A stretch of 64,000 bases of DNA from Dermanyssus gallinae (GCA_003439945.1 QVRM01002436.1:466696-530695); one strand, 5' to 3'. Shown: positions 23,198-36,190, counted from the first letter of the stretch. Made by a program: numbers and translations. The notes: generated from the letters alone by a model not told the origin.

Positions 23198-24085
23198 AGC
23201 TAAAGGGCAACATTTCATCATTTTGAATATCATTTCACACACAGAGCCCTATAAGGACAAGTTGCATTCATGCAAGTGATTGCGCTTGATAACGCCTTAC
23301 AGTAGACTAAGGTGATTTAAGCTTGTAAAGACTTGTATGAGTACTTCTCTTAGTGTGGGCTAGCATGGGCAGTATAACGGTAGGCCCACTATTTCTTGCA
23401 AATTTTGTCCGTCCTGCATACACAGATAAGATAACTGACTTGTGGGCAGATCATTAATTTATTAATATTATTATTATTATTGGGGTTGTTTTGTTGTTGT
23501 TGCTGTTGTTAGACACAGTCTCGGAAGAGAGTTTGTGCATGTGTACAGCTCTGCGATCGTACTACAGTTACAGCGTATTATTGCTAGTATACATATAAAA
23601 GGAAGCTCTTTTAACATGCGACCGTCACGCTGTTGACAACAAAGCCCCACTCACAGAATGGAGGTATATTCCATTATCTTAGTCACGAGAATTTTGCAGT
23701 TGTCAAGAATAATAGCATAATATGCAGTTGAAAGACAGCACAAAGACATAAGTGTGCGTTCAACATCTTCAAACATAGGCTCTTGTCAAATCTATTCGTT
23801 TCAGAAGCTTCTTTTTGCTCTAGGAGTTCTCTCTTATCATTTGCTTTGCTTAGAGAGCGGGTTTCGGGCGAATTTACTGGTTAGTTAAAGGAAAAGTGGA
23901 TCCCAGCAATATTCGGAGCTGATAATATAAACTCGCTGATAAAAAAAAATAGTCTGCAGAGAAACAGTCAGCAGATCACGGAATTTTCAATTTGTGGTTC
24001 CACTGCGCCATAGGTTGCTTTCATGGATTTACCATATAAGTAGTAGAATACATCTGTCAATGTTGCTTCTTGATTTGCGGAGAGT

Positions 24086-24133
<48 letters not shown>

Positions 24134-25997
24134 TGACGTAAATGTACAATGTGTATCTTATGCACGTTAAGCACGTATATAAATAAACGTATGTTTCGCA
24201 AGCGTACATCAAAATATGTCCACCACCATGATAACTAAAGAATCGTTAACCGCAGCAGCAACAACAACGACAACAACAGCTACAACAGCAACAAAGTAGT
24301 GGCAACGCTACCGTCCCAGCAATAAGGAATACGCTCACGGTTGACATATTGACTATAGCAGCAGCAACAGCAGCCGCAGAAACCACGGTAGCGTATCCCA
24401 CAGACTAACAACAAACAGTGCAAGCGCTTTAACGAACAGGCATCTTCAAATGCAGACTTCTCTGACATTACTAAGCTAGACTTCGGCCAGCTTGTAGCTT
24501 TGAGCTGGGAGGCCCTTTTTTTCGGTCATGAGCGAATAACGCATGACAGATAGCCTCCTAGTGTATTGTCCTCCGACAACAAAGTAAACTAGAGAGTTCA
24601 CACAAGCTCTCTTTAGCCAGCGAGAGCAGCCTAAGGTAGGTGGGTACCAGCACATGTGGATCCGGCCTACACGTGAAGGACGGGCCGCTTACGAAGGGAC
24701 CACTTGATATTGGCCCCACAATTCAATAGCTCCTCCAGACGCGCTGGCAGGACGGCGTCATGTCTCCTTCCTCCATGCCAATGCCATACCGCTTGCGGTG
24801 TCGCGACAGCTTGGCGATCGGAAATCTTTCCCACGAACGAGAGCGATTTTGGCCGTCCACAGACGTTCGTAACGACAGGCTGCTGTCGTCTCAACGCCAC
24901 GGTACACCAGCACACAAGAGCGTTCACCACTCTGACCGCTGCCGTTCGTTCACAAGTAGCAGGCCATAGCTTAGGCTTTCGTACGGTTCGATGGCGGTGG
25001 TCGGACGCTGTTCCTACTATATCTAGCTATACCCGTATGTCGTAGTGGTTGTTGTTGCTGCTTCAGCTCTTATTGTGGTTGTTGTTGTTGGTGGTGGTGG
25101 TGGTGTTATTGTTGTTTTTGTTGGGACTGCAAGAGAAATCTCGTCAAAATCGAGCGTTAACATTTGTCCACTTGCAGCCGAGTAGAAAGTTGGCAATACG
25201 GATAACCTTTCGGAGGCTTTTACAACTATATCGATGGAGAAACCGTTCAACAAGAAGCGCTCTTGTTGGTAATTTCTTCTTGGTACGTGAGCAGCCATAA
25301 GGGCGAAGCTCTACTCAGGTAAGCTAAACCGATTGTGTGATCTAAACATCATATACAATACATATTATACAATGCCGTTTAAAATATCAACGTTTTTAGG
25401 AAAACAGGCCTCACGTATTGTTGACGCAGTACCCACTCAAACTTTCGCAGGCGTGGAAGGAGATAAACTCAATACACTCCGAGTTTCACGTTTAATTTTC
25501 TCTTATTTGCGGATGAGTTATTTGGTAAAAGCTACGAAAACCATAACAACGTGCGTAGTATGTTTATATATGAACAAAATGTTCTGATGCATATCTATAA
25601 AAAAAATAATATTTATTTAATCTTCCAGAGTGTGTTTGTTCCCTAACCTTCAAGAAAGCTCCCGCCTTCTGCAATGTACTTGTCCCACTTTTTTAAACGT
25701 GTCTTTTGGAATTGAGTGGAATGGCTCCAGCAATTGTTTTTATTTATCTCTATTATTTCGAAATGTTGTCTCTTCAATTTTGTTTATCCGAAGGAACGAG
25801 AAAAGCCCCACGGAGCCAGGTCCGGCGGTAAAATAATAAGGAGGTCGCAGAAATATAGAAATCAAAATTTTCAAATAATACATTGTCCGTAACGATGTGT
25901 GCGCCGGCACGGTGTCGTGATGTATTCAAAAGTTGTTTGCCCGGAGTTCAAGCCTCTTGCGTCGGACACGCTCGCACAATCTTAGAACTGGTTAGGT

Positions 25998-26029
<32 letters not shown>

Positions 26030-26148
26030 GCTCAGATCACTCGCCACACTATTCTACGAATATCATTAAGTGTATTCACTAGAAAGTGGTACTGAGCCGA
26101 TGACAACAGTGTGGTAACGTTTATTCACAACGATGAAGTGAAATGTCA

Positions 26149-26179
<31 letters not shown>

Positions 26180-26185
26180 TTTTAA
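26149..26185. repeat. (TA)n followed by T-run
   Basis: Left flank of the family A insertion at 26,186-26,904. The same (TA)n plus T-run arrangement is seen at 1,970-1,998. Confidence 0.9.
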
Positions 26186-26904
26186 TAGGAATTGCACTTA
26201 GAGCAAGAGTTTGGCTAGTTTATTTATTTTTCATGTGTTAGTGTTCAAATATTAGCTGTTACTGCTCCGCCATTTCTGGAAGTACTTCCTTCGGCGATGG
26301 AAGCGACCTCACTACCGCCACTGCATTATCACGTTAAACTTCCATGAAGATACGCTGCACCAGGTGCTCCCCGGCTCGCGCATCCTTCGACACAGCAGTT
26401 ACTCTCTTTCCCAGCTACTTGAGGAACTTGACAATCGCCTCACCCATTCGCCCGAACGTTTCAATGGCGATCGGCTGAATTATGTATTGCGGCGACAGCT
26501 CCCTGCACTTTGATACTTTGCGACTTCCAGCAAGACATCCGCTCGCGCCAGCTTCCCGACTTGTGCACGCAATGTACCTGCTGGCAAGTATACATGAAAC
26601 CGTCGCTTCCCATATCAGCAGAAGGCCCCGTTCCCATGATGTTAGGGATTTTCCATCTGGGCGTAGGAGGCTATTGACGCAAATGCCGAGGGGCTCTTGC
26701 ACTAAAGGAATATGGGTGTTCTGCAGAGCACGGTGTACAACATCGTTGATGGCGAAATGTCTTGTACGACGACCGGCACTGAACTGGCAGGACAGCGCGT
26801 AATCCGCTGTAGCGGTAACTTTGAACCGGCATTGATTACAGATATGCTCTGCGCAAACAGCCTCCCCAAGCCGCAGACCCGAGACGATGCGGAGTGTGTT
26901 ATTG
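26186..26904 (-). pseudogene. family A REL-endo copy inserted in (TA)n
   Basis: The minus frame from about 26,904 to 26,415 begins at NNTLRIVSGLRLGEAVC and continues with the CCHC knuckle (CNQC...YALSC), GRRTRHFAINDVVHRAL, LLRPDGKSLTSWERG and LIWEATV. The PD of the endonuclease core is kept, but the downstream aspartate of VWDATV is glutamate. The end (VKFLK, then further frames to about 26,230) matches the 2-kb copy. TA tracts bound both ends (26,149 on and 26,905-26,925), and the 5' truncation falls exactly at the TA junction. Confidence 0.85.
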
Positions 26905-26925
26905 TATATATATATATATATATAC
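26905..26925. repeat. (TA)n microsatellite
   Basis: Right flank of the family A copy; the coding sequence changes directly into TA repeats. Confidence 0.9.
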
Positions 26926-28171
26926 ACTAATGTCATTAGCTCAGTATTACTCTCTAGTCAATACTGTGGCGATGATCCGAGCATTCGTATAGTCAATCAT
27001 TTACGCAGAAAGCTTGCTTAGACATATGTAGGTACAATCCTTTGTCAAATGTCTGCCAGCTGGATTCAAGGTGGCCCAATTTATGGTAAACATAAGTTGC
27101 TACAGCTGTTCGTAGGAGTTTTTCTGCTCGCATCTTGCGCGACGTGACCATTGGAGAACCTATACAGACAGTTTTCTATAACCGCCTTTGTGTATTTGCC
27201 CTGTATGTTTAAAAGCACATCTCACAGCAGGTAAACTCTATTAAGGATCCGAACAACCACCACATGTAGTTTTTGATGGAAATATGCCACAAGTTCATCT
27301 GCATCCTACTCTTTTCCACACTACCCATCTCAAAACCATCTCAATGAACTTGCCGCCCCGAATAGACCGCCTTAATCAATATTGTATAGCGCCCATTATA
27401 GCTAATCCATCGTCCCTTATCGACCACTCTTTAAACTGCATATATTTTAATGCACACTCGTTACACAAAGATGGCGCCATACTCTCTCCTAGTGAGGAGA
27501 CTATTAACCTATAGCCGATGCTTGGTTTTGCAATGATGTAATGACGACAGAGAGTTCTCAAATATCGAGCGCTACATGCACCATTGCGATAGAGATAATA
27601 GAAGAGTCGGCGTGTATACTATACTGATAAGGTCACTGAAATATTGCGAGGTTGTACTTATTATTGACGCTGAGGCTGTGGTGCTAGACATTCATTTAAA
27701 CGATAATTTAATTTGATTTGTATGTTAATGTGCGACAAATTCAGGGTTGCTTAGTAAACGTACTGATCTCATACGTGAGATAGATGAATTGTTTACTATG
27801 AACTAGTTTTTGTAAATGTTTGTACTTCAAATGGCCTTATGCACCCTGTAGATTGAGGCACGCGTCCAACAACACATAGTGTTGATGCAAATGACGAAAA
27901 AAGAGGCATTCTTATTGACCCAATTTAAACAACCGATGCTAACACTGCCGATGATCTTATATTTACTGAGGCCCTATTCAAATCTAACCTATATATTTTA
28001 ATAACCTATAACGTTTAACGCATATAACTACGTTTAATTTATAACCTTTAACGCCCTCACATTCACAGTTATATTCGAAGCAGATGTCACAATCAATGAC
28101 AGCCGTGGCTTGAACTTTTTCATTTACTATTACATCACCTCTCGGCATTGCTACAATTATATTACGTTATA
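26926..28171. other. unassigned AT-rich sequence
   Basis: No gene, RNA or repeat motif recognised up to the TA that precedes the Tc1-like element. Confidence 0.4.
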
Positions 28172-29761
28172 AAGTGCGTTGCAAAAAATTAGCAGCTCAT
28201 ATTTTTTTGTGATAATTTCGGTTTGATTTGTTTGGTGTTAATTTCGTTGCAATCACACAATCGCTTCATACAAAAAATAAAAATGTGTGAAAAAACAGTG
28301 TTGCAAAATATTAGCAACAATAACGCCTTACGGCGTATTCGATTCTTAGCAGGACTGTATGACTTATTTGATACTACATATTCTATTTTAGAAACGGGTT
28401 TTTCGTCCCTTCTTCTGAATCAAATCGTAAACTCGGTCTTTCATGGAGTTAATGAGCTGTTGTAAGTGCGAAAGTGGAATATTAGTCCATGCTTGCTGGA
28501 CAGCTTCTTTGAGGTCCGACAAATTATCATATTCTCGACCATTTGCGTAAATCTGCTTCACCAAATGTCCCCAAAGATTTTTGATGGGATTCAGGTCTGG
28601 ACTCAATGCCGGCCAGTCAAAAAATGGCACTCCTTGTTCTTGAAAAAGGGCTATAGTGCTAGCCGAGGTATGAAACGTGGCGTTGTCTTATTGAAAAACT
28701 GCGTCAGGTCCCCCAATTCTTCTGAAATGGGCTTCTAACTGGGAACCGACGATACGCTGGTACTTGTCGGAATTGTTTAGGCCCACAATCGGGACTAGAT
28801 CAGACTTCCCATTATATCCAAACGCGCCCTAATATTTCACAGAGCCACCACCGGCCACACGTTTCGAGAACCATTTAGGTTCCTTCCGTAAGTCGTGCCA
28901 ATAGTACTGACAGCCGTCAGGGCCATCGAGATTAAATTTCTTTTCATCCGAGAAGACGATGTTTTTCCACTCGTTATCTTAAGTTTGGTATCTATGCGAA
29001 AATTCACGCCGTGCGACAATGTGCTTCGGTTACAGTCGCGACATAAGCTTACTTTTCGCGTATCGCACGTTTTTGTCAGAACTTAACACTCGGTACACTG
29101 CATATCGGTGCACTGGCACTCCCAAAGTAGTCCTGATCCTGGAAGAAGACATTTGGTCATGAGTAGCCAACTGTATGATCCTACGCCGATCTCGAATAGT
29201 CATAACTGGCTTACGCCCACTGTTAGATCTGCAAGATTTGGTTCACTCCAGGGTGTAAGAACCTGCTGATGGTGCTCTTATGCCGTCCTAATCTGGTTGC
29301 TATAGCAGTTACTGTATGACCGAGCTCAGCATATGCCTTAATTCTTGTACTTTCGTTATCCGAGAGATCTTTTGTACGACCCATGGTTTAAACATACGCT
29401 TCGCTGTTAGTTCGGCACAACGACTGAGCTGTAGAATATTTTGCAGCTATGATGATGATTGATTTAGCTAGACAATATTCCTGACATTTGATCCCCAGGA
29501 TCGAATATCAGCTGTAGCATAGACTATCCTTTACAAACAAGAGCTGTGTTGTTAGCATGTTATTGTTGCTAATATTTTGCAACACTGTTTTTTCACACTT
29601 TTTAATTTTTTTTTGTATGAACCGATTGTGAGATTGAGAAATTAACAACATACTCGTGTTTCGCCATGTTCATCAAGCCCTTAAAATTTCAAAACGTTCA
29701 AATAAATCAAGCCAAAATTATCACCAAAAAACATGAGTTGCTAATTTTTTGCAACGCACTT
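28172..29761 (-). mobile_element. Tc1-like DNA transposon with IR/DR ends, copy 1
   Basis: Complete 1,590-bp element flanked by TA at 28,170-28,171 and 29,762-29,763. Both ends start AAGTGCGTTGCAAAAAATTA. Each terminal inverted repeat (about 160 bp left, about 205 bp right; the left has an internal deletion) holds an outer and an inner copy of a GTTGCAAAA.ATTAGCAAC site. This is the IR/DR layout known from Sleeping Beauty-type Tc1 elements. It encodes a broken transposase on the minus strand and is closely similar to 62,948-64,000. Confidence 0.9.
28388..29385 (-). pseudogene. Tc1-like DD34E transposase, broken
   Basis: The minus strand starts at MGRTKDLSDNE near 29,382 (HTH region with GRHKSTISRFL). 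It continues through IVFSDEKKFNLDGPDG (first catalytic D), GAFGYNGKSDLV, DNATFHTS (second D) and WPALSPDLNPIKNLWGHLV, and ends at KGRKTRF at 28,388. The last catalytic glutamate (PIENLW in copy 2) is lysine here. Stops include one at 28,829-28,831 just before GAFG and another just before the DNA of the second motif. Several frame changes occur in the N-terminal half. The GAFG-preceding stop is shared with the second copy. Confidence 0.8.
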
Positions 29762-29763
29762 TA

Positions 29764-30778
29764 CGTACTCATTAAGTCTCGAAAACGGCATTGGTTTTTG
29801 TTAATCTTGAACATACGAGTATACAGTATATGTTGTGCATTCGCGTGCGGAAAGTATCATTGACTCAGCACCCAAACGGGTTATGGAACCCAGTCCAATG
29901 TCACAGTTTGTGGTGGAGTAAGAGCGTGGAGCTGCTTGAAAAGCTATTTTATTAATGCATTCTCCACAATTTCCGGTGTCCTGTAGAACACTTATTACGG
30001 AACTCTCGCAGTAAAGCCGTAGACGGAAATTAAAAGCGATTTATCAGATTTTCGATGAACGGCTTCGTCTGCGATAGACCTCGATACGTTAGCCTGTTCT
30101 GTTCGTTTCTAGAGAGGCCCAAAACTTTCTTAAGGAACGTTACCTTCACTGTGTCAAAGGTGCTAAGTTGCTAAGCGGATAGCTTTACCCAAATAAGTTT
30201 ATTTTAATTATGACCTTTGATAGGTAAACATTAGTCATATTTTTCTTCTTTTTTAACGCTCTGACATTTACACTTTATACGTTCGTTATGGGCTTGCTTG
30301 CCAGTGGCGATATCGCCTTAATGCATCTATGGTCATTGCGTTCTCGTAACTGAATTTACATAGGCTTTCTTCAACAAAGGTATATTGCAGCAGGGCAATG
30401 ACAGCCGCGTCCAACAAATATAACCAGCAAAACCGGGGCTCGAACCTGTGATTATTTTGCTAATCACGGTTGTCATGGCAATGCCCTGTTTCGAATGAAG
30501 CGTTAGCCGCCGAAGTCACTGCCGCTACAAATACATTGAAACATCCATTATATTCACTAAGTCAAGTTGCTTAGTGAGAGTATCCTCGAGCAGTTGCCAG
30601 CATTAATATATTTCGCATAATTTTCATGCGAGAAATAGAATCTTCATCTATCACAAATACATATTTTATTGGGGTCATGAAAACTTACTGTTCTGCCCAC
30701 TGCATGAAGAGGACTATGCACCGTAACAAGTTACAACGTGCCGATTCGTACGACTCGGGCCTTTCGAGGTCATATTTG
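29764..30778. other. unassigned, with one tRNA-like sequence
   Basis: No gene recognised except a tRNA-like stretch at about 30,435-30,510. Confidence 0.4.
30435..30510 (-). repeat. tRNA-like sequence (SINE head or tRNA pseudogene)
   Basis: The minus strand has a B-box-like AGGTTCGAGCCCC preceded by a good anticodon-like stem (GTGATT/AATCAC around AGCAAAAT). The A box is poor and the acceptor stem does not pair well. Confidence 0.35.
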
Positions 30779-31501
30779 TCAGAGCCCCGGTCCTGAAAAG
30801 TTAGGGTCTACCTCGGCCACCTTCCCTTCATATTGACAAATACCTGCTGTGTAGGTCGATATTTTGAGCATTTTCAATTCACACCGAAGAAGCGGTGTTT
30901 TGGCAGGCAAGTAAAGAAGGCTGTTTTTGGCGGCCGTGTGCAAGCCCAGGCCTCTCCAGGTAGAATCCAGGTAGAATGCAGGTTTGACCTTGTCGAACTT
31001 CTGCAGTTGGGTTTCACTGAGCTTATCCCAGATAAGTTGCACGCCATATAAAGCTATTGGTGAAATTTTTAAGGCAATATACGGAGGGCTGTACTCAGGT
31101 AGAAAAGTGCTGGCTTCTTAATCCTGATGCTGGCTACTAAGGCTTTACGCGTTTATCCAGTAATAGAAACTATAAATGATTGACCGGGTGAGGACAGAGC
31201 GAGCCCGAGACATATTGTTTCTAGATGTGTGAAGAACAACACCATGCGTTGCTAGATGGCTCGCTTTCCGAAACTTCATACTTTTGGTTTTACTGATGTG
31301 CATTAAAGGCAAACGTCCCTCCACAAACGTTTCCAATCGTGCCAAACTGTGTTAACTTGGAAACTGCTGGTCCCATACATGGCAAGGTCATCAGGATAGA
31401 GAAGGATCTTCGCCCGTACAGACTTGCGGTTTCCCTCTACGCGACGAGGAAGACCATTCCGAAGCAACGAGAACACCAATGGAACGACAGTAGTTTGCAG
31501 G
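30779..31501 (-). pseudogene. family C RT element, 3' half (split by R1-clade insertion)
   Basis: The minus strand gives VFSLLRNGLPRR, AKILLYPDDLAMYG (motif C; YADD changed to YPDD) and SKTKSMKFRKA. Nearer 30,780-31,042 it gives QLIWDKLSETQLQKFDKVK and LGLHTAAKN. It directly continues the 5' half at 37,804-38,690. The two halves are separated by the R1-clade element and share the 12-bp duplication GTGAGAGGGCTA at 31,502-31,513 and 37,792-37,803. Frame changes and the YPDD motif make it inactive. Confidence 0.75.
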
Positions 31502-31556
31502 GTGAGAGGGCTACCACCATATAATCGAATTTCACGTGACGGCCAGCTTAAAGCAA

Positions 31557-32566
31557 CTATCTGCAAGGCTGCACCGCCTATGAGGCGTCAGGGAACCGCC
31601 GAACTCCAGGAGTCCCTTAGGGCCTGCATAGGCCCGGATGGCCCGCCCGCTTCGATGACGGGCCTCCAGGAGCTCTTAGAGACCGCCTGCAGGGCTCCCT
31701 CGGGGCGTGGCACGAAGTCTAGGCGCCGCGGCACACCAAAGCACTGGTGGACTGTGGAGATCGGACATCTAAGGAAGAGGTGCCTTCGAGAGAGGCGCCT
31801 TTTTACGCGTGCCCGGAGGCGTGCACCCGAGGGGAGGTATGCCCTGTACCATGGCGCCGAGTATAAGAGGCTGAGGAGCCTCTTACGCAGGGAGATCTTC
31901 AGAAGTAAGGAACGCTCCGGGAGAGCCTTTCTCGAAGAACTGGAGGACGATCCCTGGGGCCGTCCATACAAGATGGTAAAGGGGTGCCCACCTTTTAAAC
32001 GGAGAGTGGACCTCACGCCGGACGAGGCCCAAGAGGCAATATCAGTCCTCTTCCCAAAACATCCTCCCTTTGACCGCGCCCCCTACCTGGAGGCCCCAGG
32101 GACGGAAGAACAGGATCCTCCAGAAGTCACCTTGCAAGAGGTGCACGAAGCGGCGGCACGCCTCAAGGAGGGAAAGGCACCAGGCCCGGACGGCGTTCCG
32201 GTCTCCGCGGTCAAGCTACTAATGACGGAATACCCGGAAGAAGTAGCCGCTGCGGCGACTGGGATGTTCCGGACGGGCTCGTTCCCTGCGGCATGGAAGG
32301 CCGCAAACCTCGTTCTCATACCCAAGGGCCCCGGCTCCTACCGCCCGATCTGCCTACTCGGCGCCCTGGCTAAAGCATTCGAGTCCATCGTGGAGGCACG
32401 CCTCCGGGACTTTGCGGAGGGGACCGACCTGCTGTCCGACGCCCAGTACGGATTCCGCAAGGGCTACTCAACCATCGGCGCCATAAAGCGGATCCAGACG
32501 CAGGTTGAACTCCTCCGCGAGTCCCCGCCTAGAAGACGGGACTTGTTCCTCGCGATTTTACTGGAC
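31557..32566 (+). pseudogene. R1-clade RT, N-terminal half
   Basis: Open for about 330 codons. In order: HWWTVEI, a basic stretch, EEVAAAATGMFRTGSFP preceded by KAPGPDGVP, LVLIPKGPGSYRPICLLGAL, DAQYGFRKGYSTIGAIKR and FLAILLD, where it is cut at RT motif A. The frame happens to run on into the inserted element to 32,968, giving an artefactual fused frame of 514 codons. GC content and codon use are clearly higher in GC than in the surrounding DNA, as often seen in R1-clade coding sequence. Confidence 0.8.
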
Positions 32567-32968
32567 CGATTTTACTCGGCCGACTCAGACCCGAAACCCC
32601 CCCTGGCTACTCACAAGGACCGTCAAGCTACAGTGGCCACTAATTCCCCGGCAAAGCCTACATACGCTGCGGTAGTTCGCTCGCTAGTTGTCGAGACTTC
32701 AGCTGGCCCAGAAATACGTGTCAATCTGCCGGTCGTTTCTACAATTCCTGCCAAATCGACTGTACCTACTACAAAGCGTCCACTTAGAATCTGTAGACCA
32801 AACACTTCAACCAAGCGAAAACAACCAACTTCCTTGTTAAAGCCGTCTTCACTCTTCTCTGGGCTGAAACCCATCTTGCGAGTGCTCAAAGCTGTATCAC
32901 CGCGAGCAGCATCCTGTCTAAAGAAGCTTCTCGACGCAATCCATCCACTTTTATCAGTTTTTAAATAG
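32567..32968 (+). pseudogene. C-terminal part of a putative ORF1
   Basis: Open, Lys/Pro/Ser/Thr-rich sequence (KPTYAAVVRSLVVE, TSTKRKQPTSLL, LFSGLKPILRVLKAVSPRAA), ending with TAG at 32,966-32,968, 60 bp before ORF2. The position just before the endonuclease ORF and the basic composition suggest the end of ORF1. No zinc knuckle or RRM is visible, so this is inference from position. Confidence 0.45.
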
Positions 32969-33028
32969 TTTAAAAAGTGCGGTCTGTACTAATAATTAGA
33001 GTTTTAGATTTTATACTCTACTTAGATT

Positions 33029-35993
33029 ATGTATAAGCACATCCACAATGACTTTTTGAGTAGTACAAATATTCGCGGCTGCGAAGAGTGGCCCTATCTC
33101 CACAGGAACAAAAGTAAGCTTGCGGTTATGCATCTAAATGCAGGCACCCTGGGACTAAAAAAGTCGGGACAGTTGGAAAATTTGAGTGGCTTTCTCAGTG
33201 ATGAGGGAGCGCAAATCGACGCTGTGGTTGTTAGTGAGACATGGCTGAAGGATGTTGACATTCCGGCTTATTCACTTGAGGGGTTTGACTTTTTTGCGTC
33301 ACATAGAAATGTTGACAGGCTTGGAGGTGGGGTTGGAATCTTTGTTCGTTCAACCTGCAAGGTTCTCGCATCTTTTGGGCTAAGCAGTGCCGACGGCAAC
33401 GTGCAAGCGGTACGTGTCCATATTAAAAAGCATATGGACTTTGAAGGCTATATCGTAGGTTTCTACTCGAGCAATGCAATTTATAAAGATACTTTGCTCA
33501 ACATTTTGGATGATATTTTGCCCAGAAGCTCCTCACTTCCTTGCCTAGCTCTCGGTGATGCGAATGTCAATTTGTTAGCCGAACCGTCGCCCGCAGACTA
33601 TATCTCCTTCTTTTCGTGCAGGGATCTGATCCATCTTATCGATCGTGTCACACGTCCCCTCTTGTATTGACCATATCGCAGTTCGTAACTGCTCCGGCTT
33701 TTCTATTGTCCAACCAGCGATTCTCGACACCTTGCTTTTTTCAGACCATCTACCAGTCTTTGTCTTTATTTCTGATGACGGCGAAGAGGGCAATGCACCT
33801 CAGGTTGAATCTCGCGTGCCTTATCGGGTACACGATAGAGCTAGCATCGATCTTTTTTTAAGCCGCGTCGGCAAATCATCCTGGCTCACCGTGTTCGATG
33901 CAGCAGACGTCGACTTAGCTCTTGAGGCTTTTCAAGATATTCTTTTTAACCTCTACGACTCTTCTTTTCCACTGCGCACTAAAACTCGCAGAGACGGCGC
34001 GCCGAAAGGGTCATTCTCATTTTCTCCTGGATTGCGACGGCTCCGCCGGCACGCCAACAAGATGTATCGGAGGCACAAAAAGATAAATTCTCCCGAGAGT
34101 AAACTTTTATATCAAGAGAGCCGTAGGCGGTATCTTTGTGGCTTACGCGCCGCTAGAACTGCTTTTTACAGATCACGGTTCGATTCGTTGCGCAGCGACT
34201 CAAGAAATCTCTGGAACTTCATCAATAAAACATGTGGTAAACAAAACCGCTCAGTAGAACTGCCTCCCACTCTGACTGTATCTCCTAATCGGTCTGTTAC
34301 CGAACCACAAGAAATTGCCGATGAGCTCAATCGGCACTTTGCAACTATTGGTTCGGTCACTGCCGCGCCTCTCTGCCTACAAGGCGATTTAGCGCCCATT
34401 CTTGCAGATTTATGGAACCACAAGGGCAAATCATTGAGTTTTCGCCCAGTGTCTAAATCCGAAGTGTACTCACTCCTAATCAAACAAAAAGCGAGCTGGA
34501 GCTCTGGGGCTATGGGAATACCCGGTAAGCTTCTAAAGTTAGCGGCCCCTTTTATTGTCGGACCCCTGACAAAAATTGTGAATCTCTCCTTTACCTCTGG
34601 GATCTTCCCCACACGCCTCAAGGCCTCGTATGTAACTCCGCTCTATAAAAAGAAAGGCGATAAAACTCTACCGGGCAGCTACCGTCCTATAAGCCTGGTG
34701 GATTATGTGTCCAAAATACTAGAAAAAGCGGCTTTGTCAAGGTTTGAGCAACATTTGGAGTCCATTCACTTTTTGTCGTCGCAGCAATTTGGCTTCCGCC
34801 ATGGTCGTTCAACGGAGCTGGCCCTCGCCCATTTATGGCAGTCTGTCGTGGATTCAGTAGAATCGACAAAAATATGTCTCGGAATTTTCCTGGATGTAGC
34901 CGCTGCCTTCAATTGTCTCAACCACGCATTCCTCCTACAAATGCTGCACGTATTAGGGTGTTCATCGGGTGCAATCGACTGGCTCCGCTCGTACCTAACC
35001 TCAAGAACCCAGGCAGTGAGAGTTGGTACAGTCGAATCTGCATGGAGACCGGTAGATATCGGTACTCCCCAGGGTTCAGTGCTCGGACCTCTGCTGTTCT
35101 TAATCCTTATCAATTTTATCCTCTTGAATATCCAGAAAGAAAACTTGGGCAAACCGATCGCTTTTGCTGATGACACGACGTTACTTTTTCGGCTCAACGC
35201 TTCCGAAATCAATTCGGAGTTGCCTTACCTCCTCTCACAAGTGGAAACAGTTATTTCAATCTTCAATAAATTTGGTCTTGCTGTTAATACTAGCAAGACA
35301 AACGTTATTTTATTCCGAGCCCCCCAGCTAAGGATGCACCTTAACAGGAAATTCTATCTAGCAGGGAGTGAGTTGGTCTTTTCTGACACCGCAAAATGCC
35401 TCGGGCTTATACTACATGAGTTCATGAGTTGGCGTGCCCATCTGGACCATATCAGGCCCAAATGCTATGCCATAATCTCAACGCTTTTTCGCATGCGGCT
35501 TATCGGAGTACCTATAGATGGCCTCATAATGGTATACAAAACACTGTTTTTGCCAGTTCTCCTCTACGGTATCCTTATATGGGGTAGTGGGTTCAAGGTA
35601 GTTCTTCGTAGGGCGCGTATAATACAAAACGACGCTCTAAGAGCTGTATTTGGCAGGCGACGCAGAGACTCCGTCACTGATCTCTATGGGGCACATAATC
35701 TCCTCACGATCGATTCATTATATTTGCTGAAGGTTGCCGTGCTGGGCTTTAAAATTACTCGGAATATTATTCCCTACGATGTTTCGTTTCCTCTTGTTCC
35801 CTTGTGTCGTAGAACCTCGAGGCGTGCCACAACATTTGTAGGGCCATTAGTTACTAAGAGATGTAGTCATCAAGCCGTTGCTTCTCGCTTGCCCGTGATA
35901 TGGAGTAATATACCACAGCACATTCGCCGCATCACTTCCCTGAATTGTTTTACACGTGAGGTCCAGAAATGGCTACTCACTAATGGGTGTTGA
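33029..35993 (+). pseudogene. LINE ORF2: endonuclease and reverse transcriptase, one frameshift
   Basis: Frame 1 (33,029-33,670) has the AP-endonuclease-like start: LAVMHLNAGTLGLKKSGQLE, VVVSETWLKD, GGGVGIFV and LALGDANVNLL (usual GDFN). Frame 2 (33,645-35,993) continues with CIDHIAVRN and FSDHLPVF, so a single frameshift lies near 33,645-33,670. RT follows: GSYRPISLVDYVSKILEK, QQFGFRHGRSTELAL, GIFLDVAAAFNCLNH (motif A; catalytic D kept), GTPQGSVLGPLLF (motif B) and AFADDTTLLF (motif C, FADD at 35,163-35,174). The C-terminus runs to a stop at 35,991. All catalytic RT motifs remain readable, so this is one of the least decayed elements. Target DNA nicking and target-primed reverse transcription are the known roles of these domains. 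Confidence 0.85.
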
Positions 35994-36190
35994 CATGGCG
36001 GAGGCACACGTACTATTTGTGTTGTGTTAGGATGTCTGATTCTGCAAGGCTGAACAATTTTATTTTGTGATTGTCCATGGCTGACAGCAAGATGTCTTAA
36101 TCCTTTTATAATAATTATTATTATACAATTTTATATTTTTTTAAATGAGAACTAAAGCATTGTATAATGCAGTTCCTAATAAACCACGAT

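Larger units (their letters stand above)
21049..26148. other. unassigned: microsatellites, palindromes, no supported gene
   Basis: Contains (TA)n at 21,201-21,224, 24,089-24,130 and 26,003-26,028, CT-rich sequence near 21,508-21,540, a GTT/TTG tract near 23,485-23,515, AAC/CAG tracts near 24,250-24,390 and GTT/GTG near 25,045-25,130. Inverted repeats lie at 21,739-21,787 and 23,113-23,197. Open frames are low-complexity or without domains. Confidence 0.45.

Noticed and set aside
24704..25300. Open frames in a GC-richer segment
   Set aside because: No recognisable domain, overlapping frames on both strands, and part of the region is GTT/GTG repeat.
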